Notes: a model not told the origin generated them from the letters alone. A DNA stretch of 64,000 nucleotides from Paracoccus saliphilus (GCF_028553805.1 NZ_CP067140.1:3472001-3536000); one strand, 5' to 3'. Counted from the stretch's first letter, positions 29,076 to 39,303 are shown. Numbers and translations are program-made.

Positions 29076-30584
29076 TCAGCCCTTGAACAAGGCTTCATGC
29101 TCGGCCCGCAGCGCCGCCTTCTGCACCTTGCCCATGGTGTTTCGCGGCAATTCGTCGATCACGATCACCTTCTTGGGCTGCTTGAACCGCGCCAATCGGT
29201 CGGCCAGCCCGTCGATGATCGCCTGCGGGTCGGGCTTGGCATCCTTCGCGCGCGCAACCACCGCGACCACCCCCTCGCCAAAATCGGGATGCGGAACGCC
29301 GATCACCGCGCTTTCCAGCACACCCGGCATCTCGTCGATCAGCAGTTCGACCTCCTTGGGATAGATGTTGAACCCGCCCGAGATGATCAGGTCCTTGCCG
29401 CGTCCGACGATGGCCACGTAACCATCCGCATCGATCATCCCCAGATCACCGGTCTTGAACCAGCCATCCGCGCCCAGTTCCTCGGCAGTCTTTTCCGGCA
29501 TCCGCCAATAGCCCTGAAAGACATTGTCGCCGCGAACCTCGATCTGGCCGATCTCGCCCTGCGCCAGTTCGGCCCCGTCCTCGCCGACGATCCGCAACTC
29601 CACCTCCGGCAGGGGGAAACCGACGGTTCCCGCACGCCGCTCTCCCTCATAGGGGTTCGAGGTATTCATGTTGGTCTCGGTCATGCCATAGCGTTCAAGG
29701 ATGCGATGCCCGGTGCGATCCTCGAATGCGCGATGGGTTTCTGCCAGCAAGGGCGCACTGCCCGAGGTAAACAGCCGCATGTCCCTGACCAGATCACGGG
29801 TGAAATCGGGCCGGTCCAGCAGCCGCGTGTAAAAGGTCGGCACACCCATCATCGTGGTCGCCCGCGGCAGCAGTCCAACCACCTGCGCGGCGTCGAATTT
29901 CGGCAGCCAGATCATCGCCCCGCCCGACAGGATCGTCACGTTCGAAGCGACGAAAAGCCCATGGGTATGAAAGATCGGCAAGGCATGGAGCAGCACGTCC
30001 TCCGAGGTGAAGCGCCAGGCATCCTTCAGCGTGCGGGCATTGGAGAGCAGGTTGTCATGGCTCAGCATCGCGCCTTTCGAGCGGCCCGTGGTGCCCGATG
30101 TGTAAAGGATCGCCGCCAGATCGCCGCCTTCGCGTGCGACCGGATCATGCGCCTCGTCATGGGCGGCGACAGCCTCGATCAAGCTACCCTTGCCATCCGC
30201 GCCAAGCGTCATCAGTTTTCCGTCAGCGGGCATGAAATCGGCCCGCTTTGCTTCGCGCGCCGGGTCGCACACAACCAGCGCAGGCTCGGCATCGCCAACG
30301 AAATAGGCGATCTCGGCGGGAGTATAGGCGGTATTCAACGGCAGGAACACGCCCCCCGCCCGCACCGTCGCCAGGTAGAGCGCCAGCGCCTCGGGCGATT
30401 TCTCGACCTGCACGGCGACGCGATCTCCGGGCTTTACGCCCTCTGCCTGCAGCAGGTTAGCCAGACGTCCGGACAGCCGATACATCTCACCATAGCTGAT
30501 CCGCTTGCCGTCGCCGAGGATCAGGAAATCTCGGGCCGAGCCCTCATGCGGGCCCATCAATGCGTCAAAAAGCGTGTTGGTCAT
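29076..30584 (-). CDS. matB: Malonyl-CoA synthetase MatB
   Basis: 502 aa. An acyl-adenylate-forming enzyme that joins malonate to CoA with ATP. The AMP-binding signature AAILYTSGTTGRSKGAMLSH is at about 155-174, with YGMTETNMNT and GWFKTGDLGMIDADGYVAIVG downstream and the catalytic lysine region ELPRNTMGKVQKAALR at the end. The start at 30584 overlaps the matA stop as ATGA. The neighbouring malonyl-CoA decarboxylase and TRAP genes make malonate the likely substrate rather than another short acid. Together they convert malonate to acetyl-CoA. Confidence 0.94.
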   Translation of the reverse strand: MTNTLFDALMGPHEGSARDFLILGDGKRISYGEMYRLSGRLANLLQAEGVKPGDRVAVQVEKSPEALALYLATVRAGGVFLPLNTAYTPAEIAYFVGDAEPALVVCDPAREAKRADFMPADGKLMTLGADGKGSLIEAVAAHDEAHDPVAREGGDLAAILYTSGTTGRSKGAMLSHDNLLSNARTLKDAWRFTSEDVLLHALPIFHTHGLFVASNVTILSGGAMIWLPKFDAAQVVGLLPRATTMMGVPTFYTRLLDRPDFTRDLVRDMRLFTSGSAPLLAETHRAFEDRTGHRILERYGMTETNMNTSNPYEGERRAGTVGFPLPEVELRIVGEDGAELAQGEIGQIEVRGDNVFQGYWRMPEKTAEELGADGWFKTGDLGMIDADGYVAIVGRGKDLIISGGFNIYPKEVELLIDEMPGVLESAVIGVPHPDFGEGVVAVVARAKDAKPDPQAIIDGLADRLARFKQPKKVIVIDELPRNTMGKVQKAALRAEHEALFKG

Positions 30585-31888
30585 TTCTTCTTCTTTCCGT
30601 CCGTCTGCTTTGCCTCGGCCTCGGTCTTTCGGGCCAGTTCCTGCAATTTCTTCGGCGCGGCGATGGTGCCGCTTTCGGTGAATTCATCATGCTGCGCCTC
30701 GATCCGGCGGCGGTCATAAAGGTAATTCACCATCATCCCAAGCGACTGTTTCCGCCCCCGCGGCGAAATATCTGCCTCGGGGATTACCCGATGGGCCTCT
30801 GCCCCGTTGCCCAGATGGAAACGTGCCACCGGATCGCGCGGGCGTCCCCTGCCATCCTTGGCCAGCAAAAGGTAACGGGCGGTCTGCGCCGACAGGGCGG
30901 CGGGCTTGGGATCGTCCAGCAGCTTGGCGATGGCGGTCTCTCCCGCCTTGACTCGTTCCTCCAGCCATGCCCGCAAGCCGGGAATGGGCGAGAGCGTGAC
31001 GAAAACCGAAAGTCCCGATAGTTCCCGCGACAACTCGGCCACGACATTCTTGATCAACAGATTGCCGAAACTGATCCCGGCCAGCCCCGCCTGACAATTC
31101 GAGATCGAATAGAATACCGCCGTATCGGCCTTTTCCGGCGGCAGCAATTCGCGGGTCTCGTCGATCAGCCCCTGAACCGAGTCCGGTAGGCCTTCGGTCA
31201 GCGCCACCTCGACGAAAATCAGCGGCTCGTCCGGCATGGCCGGGTGCATATAGGCGTAGCAGCGCCGGTCGGGCGGCAGCACCCGCATCTGCAAATCGCG
31301 GAAATCGCGAATCTCGTGCACCGCCTCATATTCGATCAGCTTCTCCAGCAGCAGCGCCGGGCTGCGCCAGTCGATCCGCACCAGTTCGAGGAAGCCGCGA
31401 TTGAACCATGATTTCAGCAAGTGCCGGAAATCGGCATCGACGCGGGCGAAATCCTTGTCGCGCCCGGTCAGCCGCAACAGGTCGGCCCGCATCCCCACCA
31501 GCCGCGCCGTCCCTCCCGGAGCCATATTCAACCGCCGGAGCAATTCCTGCCGCGGAGGCTCGGCGAGGCGCGACAGGGCCTCCAGCGCCGCCGGATCGCC
31601 GATGTCCAGATAGGCGCGAGCGGCACCCGCCAGCGCCTCGGGGTCGGGATCGAAACCGTCGCGCAGGGCGTCGAAAAACACCCGCTTGCCAGCGTCGTCC
31701 AAGGCCGCGTAGCCGTCCAGCACCTCGACGGCCAGCGCCATCACCCGCATCTCGGAGCGCAGTCCCGGCAGGGCGCGGGCAGATTCGATCAGCGCCTCGG
31801 GCTTGGGCGCGTCCTCCCTCCCCCGCCGCCAGCCGGAACTGACGACGAGGCTGCTGAGCCGGTCATAGATCTGCGCGGTCAAGGTCAT
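30581..31888 (-). CDS. matA: Malonyl-CoA decarboxylase MatA
   Basis: 435 aa from the ATG at 31888 (MTLTAQIYDRL), overlapping the dctM stop as ATGA. The longer frame to 32242 runs inside dctM. It decarboxylates malonyl-CoA to acetyl-CoA in the cytoplasm. The MCD helical N-terminal domain precedes a catalytic domain with CYAYMHPAMPDEPLIFVEVA and AVFYSISNCQAGLAGISFGN, which are characteristic of the family. The C-terminus is lysine-rich (ending DGKKKK), and this produces a GAAGAAGAA-like DNA run that is not part of the repeat family. Start and stop overlaps on both sides indicate tight coupling. Confidence 0.94.
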   Translation of the reverse strand: MTLTAQIYDRLSSLVVSSGWRRGREDAPKPEALIESARALPGLRSEMRVMALAVEVLDGYAALDDAGKRVFFDALRDGFDPDPEALAGAARAYLDIGDPAALEALSRLAEPPRQELLRRLNMAPGGTARLVGMRADLLRLTGRDKDFARVDADFRHLLKSWFNRGFLELVRIDWRSPALLLEKLIEYEAVHEIRDFRDLQMRVLPPDRRCYAYMHPAMPDEPLIFVEVALTEGLPDSVQGLIDETRELLPPEKADTAVFYSISNCQAGLAGISFGNLLIKNVVAELSRELSGLSVFVTLSPIPGLRAWLEERVKAGETAIAKLLDDPKPAALSAQTARYLLLAKDGRGRPRDPVARFHLGNGAEAHRVIPEADISPRGRKQSLGMMVNYLYDRRRIEAQHDEFTESGTIAAPKKLQELARKTEAEAKQTDGKKKK

Positions 31889-33201
31889 TGCGCCGCTCCC
31901 ATGATAAGTTCGGGCAGGAAAAGCGCGATCTGCGGAAAGATCGCCAGCAACAGCATACCAAGAACCATCATCCCCACGAAGGGCAGCGAGCCCATCAGGA
32001 TGTCGCGCAGCGATATCTGCGGCGCGATGCCGTTGATGACATAGAGGTTCAGCCCGACCGGAGGCGTGATCAGCCCGATCTCCATGTTGATCGTCAGCAT
32101 CACCGCGAACCAATAGGGATCGAACCCGGCCGAATCGAGGATCGGCATCAGGATCGGCGCGGTCATCAGGATGATCGCTACTGGCGGCAGGAAGAAGCCC
32201 GCGATCAGCAGGAAGATGTTGATCACGATCAGCAGCACCCACCGGTTGACCTCAAGGCCGGCGATCCCGTCCGCCACCGTCTGCGTGATGAACAGCGAGG
32301 ACAGCGCGAAGGCGAACAGTTCCGCCGCGCCGAGGATCAGCATGATCATCACCGCCTCGCGGATCGTGTCGCGGAAGATCGCGACCATCGGCCCGGCCTT
32401 CCACATGCGATAGATCACCGCGACCAGCAGCAGGCAGATCAACGCCCCGGTTCCCGCCGCTTCCGAGGGCGTGGCGACGCCGCCGTAAAGCACGAACAGG
32501 ATCATCGCCACGATGATCAGGAAAGGCAGCACCTTCGGCAGCTTCTCCAGCCGCTCCGCCAGCGAATAGCGGCGCGTCACATCCGACAGCCCCAGCCCGC
32601 GCCGCCAGCAATCGAACAGCGCCCATGCCATGAACAGCCCGGTCAGCATCAGACCCGGCATCAGCCCGGCCAGGAACAGCCGCCCGATCGAGGTCTCGGT
32701 CGCGATGCCATAGACGATCATCGTCACCGAAGGCGGGATCAGGATGCCAAGCGTGCCGCCCGCCGCGATGGACCCCGCGGCCAGCGAATCGGGATAGCCG
32801 CGCTTGGTCATCTCGGGGATGCCCATCTTGCCGATGGCGGCGCAGGTCGCCGGGCTGCTGCCCGACAGTGCCGCGAACAGCGCACAGGCGCCGATATTCG
32901 ACATCACCATGCCACCCGGCACGCGATACAGCCAGCGATCCAGCGCCTCGTACAGATCCTTGCCCGCGGGCGACGACGCCACCGCCGCGCCCATCAGGAT
33001 GAACATCGGGATCGACACCATCCCGAAATTCGCGAGCCCCGCGAAAAATGTTTCCGAAACGCCGCCGATGGCGAACCATCCCTCGGACAGCGCCAGCGCG
33101 GCGACCGCGACGAAGCCCATCGTGAAAGCGATCGGCGTTCCCACGGCCAGCAGGGTGAACATCGTGACCAGAACGGCCAGCCCGGACATTGACGGAGACA
33201 T
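31885..33201 (-). CDS. dctM: TRAP transporter large permease (DctM type, malonate cluster)
   Basis: 438 aa from the ATG at 33201. A GTG one codon upstream is possible, and the dctQ stop overlaps as TGATG. It has about twelve hydrophobic helices of the DctM family, with MGIPEMTKRGYPDSLAAGSI and GGTLGILIPPSVTMIVYG, the typical family stretch. It works with the small permease and binding protein to import a dicarboxylate using the sodium or proton gradient. Linkage to matA and matB suggests malonate, as in the rhizobial matPQMAB cluster. Confidence 0.93.
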   Translation of the reverse strand: MSPSMSGLAVLVTMFTLLAVGTPIAFTMGFVAVAALALSEGWFAIGGVSETFFAGLANFGMVSIPMFILMGAAVASSPAGKDLYEALDRWLYRVPGGMVMSNIGACALFAALSGSSPATCAAIGKMGIPEMTKRGYPDSLAAGSIAAGGTLGILIPPSVTMIVYGIATETSIGRLFLAGLMPGLMLTGLFMAWALFDCWRRGLGLSDVTRRYSLAERLEKLPKVLPFLIIVAMILFVLYGGVATPSEAAGTGALICLLLVAVIYRMWKAGPMVAIFRDTIREAVMIMLILGAAELFAFALSSLFITQTVADGIAGLEVNRWVLLIVINIFLLIAGFFLPPVAIILMTAPILMPILDSAGFDPYWFAVMLTINMEIGLITPPVGLNLYVINGIAPQISLRDILMGSLPFVGMMVLGMLLLAIFPQIALFLPELIMGAAQ

Positions 33202-33716
33202 CACGCAGCTCCTTCGGCTGAATCAAGCTCGGGAAACACCGCGAGGATAATCTGCACGATCAGTTGCAGGCTCATCAGCGCAAAGGCGAAGGGCACTGGC
33301 CAGAACGGAATCCACAAAGGCAAGGCCCAGATCGTGTCCGTGGTCCAGCCCTTCATCGTTGCCTCGAAAAGGAAATGCAGCCCCGACCATGCCAGCGCAC
33401 CGACGAAAAACAGCGAGGCCAACCCCGAGATCAACGCGAAGACCCGGCGCATCCCGCTCCCCGCCCGTTCGACCAGCAGATCGACGCCGACATGGCCCTT
33501 CAGCGCCAGCACATAAGGCGCGCCAAGCATCATCGCCGCCGTGGTCGAAAAGATCACGTACTCGGTCTGCCAGACGGTCGAGGCGCCCAGGAAATAGCGC
33601 CAGATGACCATCTGCGTGACCACCACTGTCGCCGAGGCCAGGAGCAGCATCGCAAGGATGCCGCTCAGCCAGGCCAGCCCGTTCAGAACCCGCAAGACAG
33701 CGCTCATGCCGATCAT
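33201..33716 (-). CDS. dctQ: TRAP transporter small permease (DctQ type)
   Basis: 171 aa from the ATG at 33716, overlapping the dctP stop as ATGA. The longer frame to 33809 lies in dctP. Four hydrophobic segments are visible, with VIWRYFLGASTVWQTEYVIF, typical of the DctQ family, followed by APYVLALKGHVGVDLLVERA. It forms the membrane complex with DctM. Each junction in dctP-dctQ-dctM-matA-matB overlaps by one to four bases, so this is a single translational unit. Confidence 0.92.
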   Translation of the reverse strand: MIGMSAVLRVLNGLAWLSGILAMLLLASATVVVTQMVIWRYFLGASTVWQTEYVIFSTTAAMMLGAPYVLALKGHVGVDLLVERAGSGMRRVFALISGLASLFFVGALAWSGLHFLFEATMKGWTTDTIWALPLWIPFWPVPFAFALMSLQLIVQIILAVFPELDSAEGAA

Positions 33717-34708
33717 TCCACCGCCAGGGCCTGATCGATCAGTTCCTGACCGCCATCGACCTCTTCGGCAAAGGTCTTGTAAGAGGTCTCCTTGGCGATG
33801 GCGAGCCATGCCTCGTAATCCTCAAGGCTCATGCTGACGGTTTCCACCCCGGCTTTCTCGAATTCCTCGATCATCTTGCTGTCGAGACCGGCGGCCTGTT
33901 CGGCGAACCAGTCCTCGGCCTTCTGACCGGCATCCATCAACGCCTGTTGCTGTTCTTCGCTGAGCCGCTCGAATTTCTTCTTCGAGATCAGCACCGGCTC
34001 ATACATGAACCACAACGCGTTCTCGCCCGGTGCGGTCAGGCATTCGGCCTGTTCGAACAGGCGATAGCTGACCATCGAACCGGACGATGTATTCGCCGCG
34101 TCCAGGACCCCGGTCTGCATGCCCGTGTAAATCTCGGAAGACGGCATCGAGGCGATGGAGGCCCCGGCACCGACCAGCATCTGTTCGAATGCCGGACCGG
34201 CGGCGCGCGTCACCTGCCCCGAGATCGAATCCGGTGCGGTGATGCAATTTTTCTTGCTGACGAACCCGCCAGCCAGCCACGCATCCGACAGGACCAGCGC
34301 GCCACTTTCCTCGATCAGCCGGTTGATCTCTTCCATGAAAGGCGAATCGTTCAGGCGTTGGGCGCGTTCATGGTTGCGCACCAGCCCCGGCATCAGCGTG
34401 ACACTGAATTGCGGCACCCGGCCTGCGGCATAATCCAGCGGGAAGGACGTCATGTCCAACTGTCCGCTGGTTACGGCGCTCCATTGTTCGCGGGCCTTGT
34501 AAAGCGATTCGCCCGGATAGACGCGAATCTCCAGATCCACATCGGCATCCGCGACTTCCTTGGCGATCATCTGCACCATTTCGTCCCGGGCATCGCCCTT
34601 GCCGCCCGGAAACTGGTGGCTGGCCTTCAGCACTTCGGCCCCGGCGGCCAGCGGCATGGTGGCAGCGATCACTGCTGTCGCTGCTGCGGCGGTCATTATT
34701 CTGGTCAT
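33713..34708 (-). CDS. dctP: TRAP transporter substrate-binding protein (DctP type)
   Basis: 331 aa from the ATG at 34708 (MTRIMTAAAATAV), preceded by GGGAGG. The 26 extra residues of the longer frame to 34786 run into the operator and are rejected. A Sec signal peptide ends near residue 23 (AAGAEV). The mature protein begins LKASHQFPGGKGDARDEM and carries SAGAPAFEQMLVGAGA-like core sequence of the DctP family and PSSEIYTGMQTGVLDAANTS. It captures the substrate in the periplasm. The divergent GntR gene and the palindrome between them point to malonate-dependent control. Confidence 0.92.
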   Translation of the reverse strand: MTRIMTAAAATAVIAATMPLAAGAEVLKASHQFPGGKGDARDEMVQMIAKEVADADVDLEIRVYPGESLYKAREQWSAVTSGQLDMTSFPLDYAAGRVPQFSVTLMPGLVRNHERAQRLNDSPFMEEINRLIEESGALVLSDAWLAGGFVSKKNCITAPDSISGQVTRAAGPAFEQMLVGAGASIASMPSSEIYTGMQTGVLDAANTSSGSMVSYRLFEQAECLTAPGENALWFMYEPVLISKKKFERLSEEQQQALMDAGQKAEDWFAEQAAGLDSKMIEEFEKAGVETVSMSLEDYEAWLAIAKETSYKTFAEEVDGGQELIDQALAVE

Positions 34709-34824
34709 GATATTTCCTCCCTTGCGGCGCATCGCACCGAATCTCATACTCCCGCATGCATACTGTCTCGACTTTTGTGTATACACAAGCGATAATCATG
34801 CATGCAGATTGATGGGAGTGCAGG
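34709..34824. promoter_or_regulatory. Operator between dctP and the GntR regulator
   Basis: TTGTGTATACACAA at 34775-34788 is a perfect 14-bp palindrome containing TGTATACA, the form expected for FCD-type GntR regulators. It is flanked by GCATGCAT (34754-34761) and ATGCATGC (34798-34805). This is the only strong inverted repeat in the divergent gap, so it is the probable site of autoregulation and control of the malonate operon. Confidence 0.7.
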
Positions 34825-35490
34825 ATGACCAGTGTCGCCGATGATATCAGCGAGGCGCTAGAGACCGAGATCGTCGAAGGCCTGCTACCTCCCGGCACGC
34901 GGCTGGAAGAGCCCGCGCTGGCCGAACGTTTCGGCGTCTCCCGCACCCCGGTGCGAGAGGCATTGCAGCGGCTGTCGGCCTCGGGCCTGGTCGAGTTGAA
35001 ACCGCGCCGGGGCACGCAGGTCCTGAACCCTTCGATCGGGCGCATCGTCGAGATGTTCGAGGTCATGGCGGAACTGGAGGCCGTCTGCGCACGTCTTTGC
35101 GCCCGCCGCGCGGAACCTGAGTTGATCGAGAAGTTGCGGGCATGGCTGATGTCTTGCGAAACCACGGCGGCGGCGCAGGATGTCTCGGCCTATTACGAGG
35201 CTAACCGCCAGTTTCATCACACCATCTATCGCGGTTCGGGCAACGGGTTCCTTGCGGAACAGGCCGAATCCCTGCATCTGCGCCTGACGCCCTTTCGCCG
35301 CCAGCAACTCCGCGTGCCGCGCCGGTTGCGGCAGTCGCTGGCCGAGCATACGCAGGTCGTCACCGCCATCGAAGCCGGGGACGAAGCAGTGGCAGAGGCC
35401 GTGCAGCGAGCCCATATCCTGATCCAGGGAGAGCGTTTCGGCGATTTCCTCTCGCAATTCGGCGCGGCTGCGCGGGCGAACGCGGGCTGA
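34825..35490 (+). CDS. matR: GntR-family (FCD/FadR-type) regulator of the malonate cluster
   Basis: 221 aa. The N-terminal winged helix has LPPGTRLEEPALAERFGVSR then TPVREALQRLSASGLVELK at about 20-60. The C-terminal FCD domain has FEVMAELEAVCARLCARRA, an aspartate/histidine pair near YYEANRQFHHTIYRGSGN and a further histidine in LAEHTQVVTAIEAGD, the metal/ligand set of FCD proteins. It is divergent from the TRAP-mat operon and has GGGAGTGCAGG before its ATG. The name matR follows the rhizobial cluster by context. The ligand is probably malonate or malonyl-CoA, which is an inference. Confidence 0.85.
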   Translation: MTSVADDISEALETEIVEGLLPPGTRLEEPALAERFGVSRTPVREALQRLSASGLVELKPRRGTQVLNPSIGRIVEMFEVMAELEAVCARLCARRAEPELIEKLRAWLMSCETTAAAQDVSAYYEANRQFHHTIYRGSGNGFLAEQAESLHLRLTPFRRQQLRVPRRLRQSLAEHTQVVTAIEAGDEAVAEAVQRAHILIQGERFGDFLSQFGAAARANAG

Positions 35491-35802
35491 ACGCGCGAAT
35501 CGCGCCACCAGGATCGCGAAAACGTGAGAACAACCGCGCAACGCGCGCTGCCTGTGTACGGTCTGTGTACATGCTGTGCACGTTCGGTGTACGGGTTGTG
35601 CAGTCGGATTCCCAGCATTTGCTGGTCAAGTTCCGCCGACCGTAGCGCGCCCCGCACGGACGCAACGCACGCCGCTGTTGCATCCAGCCGCGACCCTCGT
35701 TTGCACGATTCTGCTCTGCGACCTTATGCCGGGTAGTCTTGAAGGCTCCGGTTTCCTATAAGCTTTGCTGGACACCCAGCTAGTGTGAGTGAGGAGAGCC
35801 AA
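35491..35802. other. Gap between the GntR gene and cycA, with 11-bp array 2
   Basis: 312 bp with no supported gene. It contains array 2 (35552-35621) and, close to cycA, a small hairpin GCTGG-ACAC-CCAGC at 35767-35780 and the ribosome binding site GAGGAGAG. TATAAG at about 35758 is a possible -10 element, but I see no good -35 partner. Nothing else is recognisable. Confidence 0.6.
35552..35621 (+). repeat. 11-bp phased unit array, copy 2
   Basis: Five consecutive 11-bp units: CTGTGTACGGT, CTGTGTACATG, CTGTGCACGTT, CGGTGTACGGG, TTGTGCAGTCG (35552-35606), then GATTCCCAGCATTTG to 35621. It matches array 1 in unit number, phase, last unit and the following block, while the middle units differ. 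The sequence CGCTGC precedes both arrays. Confidence 0.75.
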
Positions 35803-36240
35803 ATGAAACTTGCAATGATCGGCGGCGTTCTGAGCGTCGTCCTTGCCCTGCCCGCCTTCGCCCAGGAAGAGGGCGATGTCGCCGCGGGGGAAAAGGAATT
35901 CCGCAAATGCAAGGCCTGCCACATGATCCAGAGCGCCGATGGCGAGGACATCGTGAAAGGCGGCAAGACCGGCCCGAATCTCTGGAACATCGTCGGCCGC
36001 CCCGCCGGCAGCCAGGAGGATTTCAAGTATTCCGACGCGCTGCTGGCCCTGAAGGATAGCGGCGAGGTCTGGACCGAAGAGGATTTGGCCGCGTATGTCA
36101 CCGACCCGAACGCCTTCGTTCAGGAAAAGACCGGCGACTCCAGCGCCAGGACAAAGATGACCTTCAAGCTTCGCAAGGGGCAGGCCGATATCGCGGCCTA
36201 CCTGGCCAGCGTCTCCCCCGATGCTCCGGCGGCGGAGTAG
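35803..36240 (+). CDS. cycA: Cytochrome c-550 / cytochrome c2 (CycA)
   Basis: 145 aa from the ATG at 35803 (MKLAMIGGVL) with GAGGAGAG upstream. A signal peptide ends at about residue 20 (AFAQ). The haem site CKACH is at 36-40, and the probable axial methionine is M119 in TKMTFK. The sequence closely follows Paracoccus cytochrome c-550, with GEKEFRKCKACHMIQSADG and KGGKTGPNLWNIVGR. It is a soluble periplasmic carrier between the bc1 complex and oxidases. A ctaD gene follows directly, as in Paracoccus. A hairpin with a T-run downstream is a likely terminator. Confidence 0.95.
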   Translation: MKLAMIGGVLSVVLALPAFAQEEGDVAAGEKEFRKCKACHMIQSADGEDIVKGGKTGPNLWNIVGRPAGSQEDFKYSDALLALKDSGEVWTEEDLAAYVTDPNAFVQEKTGDSSARTKMTFKLRKGQADIAAYLASVSPDAPAAE

Positions 36241-36288
36241 GACGGCACGGGTTCCTGCGGCAATCAGTCGCATGACAGGAAGGCCTCG

Positions 36289-36330
36289 CCCCCGCGGAAT
36301 GTGATATTCTTGTGGGGGTATTCAATTTTT
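36289..36330 (+). terminator. Probable rho-independent terminator after cycA
   Basis: CCCCC at 36289-36293 pairs with GGGGG at 36314-36318, with GAAT/ATTC pairing inside, and is followed by TATTCAATTTTTGG. Hairpin plus T-run 50-90 bases after the cycA stop and about 100 bases before ctaD suggests that the two genes have separate main transcripts. Confidence 0.6.
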
Positions 36331-36420
36331 GGTCAGCGTAACGCATTGCCCGGTGCCGAAGGCTGGTCTAGAAGAACGCGAGACACCGCCGGTCGGCCAG
36401 ACCGGCTCGACGATATCTGA

Positions 36421-38108
<1,688 letters not shown>

Positions 38109-38109
<1 letters not shown>

Positions 38110-38606
38110 TGCCTTATGAATGGCAAGACACGGCCCCGGAGGATTCCGGGGCCGTTTCACATCGGCTGGTCCTCTGGCCATATCGGTCCCTGCCCCGCCG
38201 AGGCTTCGTGTGGTTCATCGGAGCCACCGCCGCATTGATGGCGCTACCGCTGGCCGCATTGCTTGGAACATCCGCATTATGGGGTCTGCTGCCCTTCGCC
38301 CTTGTCGCGATCTGGGCCATCTGGACCGCCTTGCAGCGCAGTTATCGTAGCGGTGAAATCCGGGAGGAGTTGCGGTTGAACCGCGACATGTTGGAACTGT
38401 GGCGGCATGATCCGGGCCGGGCTGATCGCCAATGGCAGACCAATCCCTATTGGGTCCGGGTATCGCTATGGGATGACGGTCCCGTAGAGGAATACCTGAC
38501 CCTGACCGACGGCCGGCGGGAAATCGAGCTGGGTGCCTTCCTGACCCCGGAAGAGCGGCGAGAGCTTTGTAACGAGATCAATCGACAGTTGGCGAGATTG
38601 CGATAA
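38109..38606 (+). CDS. DUF2244 family integral membrane protein
   Basis: 165 aa. Its ATG shares one base with the ctaD stop (TGATG). Two hydrophobic segments at about 36-55 and 58-78 follow LVLWPYRSLPRRGFVWFIG, a family hallmark. The C-terminal soluble part has NPYWVRVSLWDDGPVEEYLT and GAFLTPEERRELCNEI. DUF2244 genes often neighbour cytochrome oxidase genes in alphaproteobacteria, but the function is unknown. The first 16 codons contain an 11-bp perfect hairpin, which may end or limit ctaD read-through. The start follows the conserved N-terminal MPYEW. Confidence 0.85.
38130..38155 (+). terminator. Strong hairpin just after ctaD, inside the next gene
   Basis: ACGGCCCCGGA (38130-38140), loop GGAT, TCCGGGGCCGT (38145-38155): a perfect 11-bp stem starting 21 bases after the ctaD stop and followed by TTTC. 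It could act as a terminator or as a 3' stabiliser for ctaD mRNA, although it lies within the coding frame of the DUF2244 gene. Confidence 0.5.
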
Positions 38607-38621
38607 CCACGCCTCGTCGCA

Positions 38622-39269
38622 TCACATGCCCACCCCCTTCAGAAACCGCACCAACCTGACAGCCCGACGCAAGGCGGTCATACCCGCCCCGATCGCGATG
38701 ACGGCAAGTGCGGCGGCAAGAATTTGGCCGCTGCTGTTCCAGAGAGGTTCGAACAGGGAAAGCAATGCGGCACCCGTGATCAGCGCCATCCGGTGCGGCT
38801 TGGCCATCGGCCCCGAAAAATCCGCTTTTGCGCCACAGTTCGAGCCCAGTTCGCGGGTATAGGCGGTAAGGAACGCCATGCTGACCGCAATCCACCCAAG
38901 GCCGGGCACGGCAGCGCCAATACCCGCCCCGACCAGGATGAACATGTCCGAGACCCGATCCGGGAATTCGTTCCAGAACGGGCCATCGGGCGCGCGCCTG
39001 CCCGCCTCGACCGCCACCATCCCGTCCAGCAGGTTGCATAACAGCCGGCTCTGGCAGAACCCAGCCGCCAGCAACAGCAGCAGGACACGCCCCCACCCCT
39101 CGGCCGATCCCGCAAGGCCAAAGCAAATTCCGGAAAGCAGGGCCACGACCATCCCAGCCCCGGAAATCTGGTTGGGAGTCACCGATGTCGCGGTCAACCT
39201 GCGTGTAAGCGCCGCCGCCCATGCGGTTTGTCGGCTGGCCAAGGGCCTGCGTTGATCGGGTTCGGTCAT
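38622..39269 (-). CDS. CDP-alcohol phosphatidyltransferase family protein
   Basis: 215 aa with about six hydrophobic segments. The family motif appears as NLLDGMVAVEAGRRAPDGPFWNEFPDRVSD (given here in two parts: LLDGMVAVEAGR and APDGPFWNEFPDRVSD). Compared with the canonical DG-xx-AR-x8-G-xxx-D-xxx-D, the A is followed by V and the first D of the final pair is N, with another D three residues after the last. This matches a subfamily found with PlsC and CdsA-like partners, such as E. coli YnbA. GGAGG precedes the ATG. It probably makes an uncommon phospholipid. The alcohol is unknown. Confidence 0.8.
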   Translation of the reverse strand: MTEPDQRRPLASRQTAWAAALTRRLTATSVTPNQISGAGMVVALLSGICFGLAGSAEGWGRVLLLLLAAGFCQSRLLCNLLDGMVAVEAGRRAPDGPFWNEFPDRVSDMFILVGAGIGAAVPGLGWIAVSMAFLTAYTRELGSNCGAKADFSGPMAKPHRMALITGAALLSLFEPLWNSSGQILAAALAVIAIGAGMTALRRAVRLVRFLKGVGM

Positions 39270-39303
39270 ATCGAATACCTCCGGTGCCCGGATACGGGGA
39301 TCG

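Noticed and set aside
30582..30600. CTTCTTCTTTC run resembling the tail of the intercistronic repeat
   Set aside because: It codes the lysine-rich end of malonyl-CoA decarboxylase and lacks the hairpin and the ATATTT part.
29040..30719. Plus-strand frame of 559 codons opposite matB
   Set aside because: Antisense shadow of a clear acyl-CoA synthetase gene.
31888..33192. Plus-strand frame of 434 codons, His/Asp/Arg-rich, opposite dctM
   Set aside because: The hydrophilic composition is the complement of hydrophobic DctM codons. No start site or domain supports it.
18882..35657. Minus-strand frames across both 11-bp arrays that share MLGIRLHN
   Set aside because: The shared residues come from the conserved DNA block and the frames diverge after it. 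An 11-bp unit shifts the frame each time, so selection acts on DNA and not on a peptide.
36289..36330. GTGATATTC region before ctaD as an FNR/NNR box
   Set aside because: It lacks the TTGAT-N4-ATCAA symmetry and is better explained as part of a terminator hairpin.
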